DNA of 59,702 nucleotides from Erysipelotrichaceae bacterium (GTDB lineage: Bacteria; Bacillota_I; Bacilli_A; Erysipelotrichales; Erysipelotrichaceae), in contig JAFWFS010000025.1 of assembly GCA_017515475.1 (NCBI GenBank), positions 1 to 59,702 of the forward strand. The letters run 5' to 3'. A program made the position numbers and the translations under genes. Positions 58,834 to 59,702 of this stretch are shown here, piece after piece. The notes under the pieces are model-generated. The model made no database searches. It saw only the letters and a list, made by a program, of their open reading frames with translations, and had not been told where the DNA came from. Numbering within the stretch: the stretch's first letter is position 1; every line of letters begins with the position of its first letter.

Positions 58834-59702
58834 TTATTTCTCCTGTTTCCTGTTCCACTTAAAGAACTCTTCAATCAGTCTCGTATGATTGCCTTTCACG
58901 ATCAGATGATGATTGCCGATCGAATCCTTCAGGAAGTAATCGACAGATTTTTCCAGCTTCAGCAAGATCTGGGTCCGGCAAAGATTGTATTCCGTAAGAT
59001 TCTTCAATAGTTCTCCGCCCGTTACGAAGTATTCATCCATCATGCCGTTGCACTTGAAGACGGTGACCGGGCCTTCGGCAATATGTCCTCTGAAAGCAAC
59101 GCCAAGCTGCGACTCGAAATGCGTCATGATCTCGAAGTCGTTCGGCATCGTGATAGGCAGCGTGCAGTGCGCGAATACGATCTGATTATGATCGGTATCG
59201 ATACGACTCGGGTTGGCCATGAAGACAGGTTCGCCGGTCAGTTCTCCCAGAACAGCCATTGAGATCAAGGCAGGAACATCGCCTTCACAGGACGCATAGA
59301 TTCCGTCGGAATTCAGTATTGCCAAAGCGGCGCAGCCGGTAGAATGAACGGTATCCAGCAGATCGAAACATCTTACGGTCAGACCGTCAAGACGATATTT
59401 GTCGGTGATCCTTCTTAAAGCACCGTAGATGTACATCGCTTCTTCGATCTCCTTTGAATCATAGCCCTTGGCCTTGATCATTTCCGTATACTTGTTGTCT
59501 GTATATTCTCTGCGTTTTATTTCTTCAAAGAATTCTTCCATCGTTACATCGACGATTTCAATGCCGTTTCTTTCTTTTGAAAGCTTTGCATCCACGTCGG
59601 ACGAAATCAGCCAGTCGGAAGGCTTTCCGACTCTGGCAAAACGGAAACTGCCTAGACGTTTCTTTGCCTTGAAGACCTTGGCGAGATCCGTAATACGCTG
59701 AG
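58834..59702 (-). CDS. L-fucose/L-arabinose isomerase-like protein, N-terminal part missing at window edge
   Basis: The reading frame is open to the right edge of the window, so the true start lies outside; 288 codons are visible. A GTG at 59595 also reads in frame but is internal. Recognisable parts are RFARVGKPSDWLIS (middle domain), then TVRCFDLLDTVHSTGC and the C-terminal fucose-isomerase-type domain with GVAFRGHIAEGPVTVFK and NHHLIVKGNH. Such proteins interconvert aldoses and ketoses or are uncharacterised relatives. No pentose or fucose pathway genes are next to it here. Confidence 0.8.
   Translation of the reverse strand, partial: QRITDLAKVFKAKKRLGSFRFARVGKPSDWLISSDVDAKLSKERNGIEIVDVTMEEFFEEIKRREYTDNKYTEMIKAKGYDSKEIEEAMYIYGALRRITDKYRLDGLTVRCFDLLDTVHSTGCAALAILNSDGIYASCEGDVPALISMAVLGELTGEPVFMANPSRIDTDHNQIVFAHCTLPITMPNDFEIMTHFESQLGVAFRGHIAEGPVTVFKCNGMMDEYFVTGGELLKNLTEYNLCRTQILLKLEKSVDYFLKDSIGNHHLIVKGNHTRLIEEFFKWNRKQEK

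Noticed and set aside
1..59702. CRISPR arrays, tRNA/rRNA genes, insertion sequences, phage modules
   Set aside because: No regularly spaced repeats, no cloverleaf or rRNA sequence, no transposase, integrase or terminase motifs seen on either strand.

Overview
The window is a gene-dense piece of a low-to-mid GC Gram-positive chromosome. Membership of the Bacillota, most likely Erysipelotrichia, is inferred rather than proved. The grounds are a B. subtilis-like murC / DUF948 (YtxG) / ccpA / tyrS neighbourhood, a long-form HPF, a PTS enzyme I, many small lipoproteins, a lysine-rich insertion in the MsmX-type ATPase, and TTGnnn-17-TATAAT promoters. Almost every gene is on the minus strand. Only five convincing genes are on plus: a TtcA-like thiolase, a radical SAM protein, a lipoprotein amylase, rpsT and ispH. 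I see no tRNA, rRNA, CRISPR array, insertion sequence or prophage.

Layout. 1-3834: partial Asp23-like gene, RsmF-like methyltransferase, a RibF with no recognisable kinase motif, and TruB, divergent from a TtcA-like gene. 3863-6780: P2A-type ATPase under a yybP-ykoY (Mn2+) riboswitch with terminator. 6805-14002: radical SAM gene, then a TetR / ABC ATPase / FtsX permease / flavoprotein / SPOUT operon. 14107-22632: rpsO and a maltodextrin locus (malQ, secreted amylase, MalE/F/G-like transporter, MsmX-like ATPase). 22743-27833: fmt-lepA-hemW, a VanX-like dipeptidase and rpsT. 27952-33877: class B sortase, YebC, enzyme I, HPF and a DUF2779 nuclease-like protein. 33931-36466: Trk/Ktr potassium uptake with a split TrkA. 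36677-43054: galactose locus (ROK kinase, galK, mglBAC, small InlB-repeat membrane protein). 43126-48072: rimO, MATE exporter, DEAD-box helicase, ispH. 48037-55208: lipid flippase, lipoprotein, tyrS, ccpA, YtxG-like, murC and an acidic protein with a repeated short motif. 55257-58065: SAF-domain, VanZ-like, RadC and lipoprotein operon. 58066-59702: a 333-base spacer, cdd and a partial fucose-isomerase-like gene.

The main physiological theme is carbohydrate acquisition under catabolite control. Two ABC sugar-uptake systems, PTS enzyme I and CcpA are all here. A near-consensus cre site overlaps the -35 of mglB. Both binding-protein genes are followed by strong intergenic hairpins that probably raise their expression over the permeases.

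The most unusual signals are regulatory. First, seven genes have a -10 hexamer only 6-9 nt before the start codon, implying leaderless or nearly leaderless mRNAs in a Gram-positive. Second, a sigma-H-like promoter element is shared, with identical spacing, by the sortase gene and the SAF/VanZ/RadC operon 29 kb away. Third, the sortase reading frame is split from its probable true start by a run of eight A residues.
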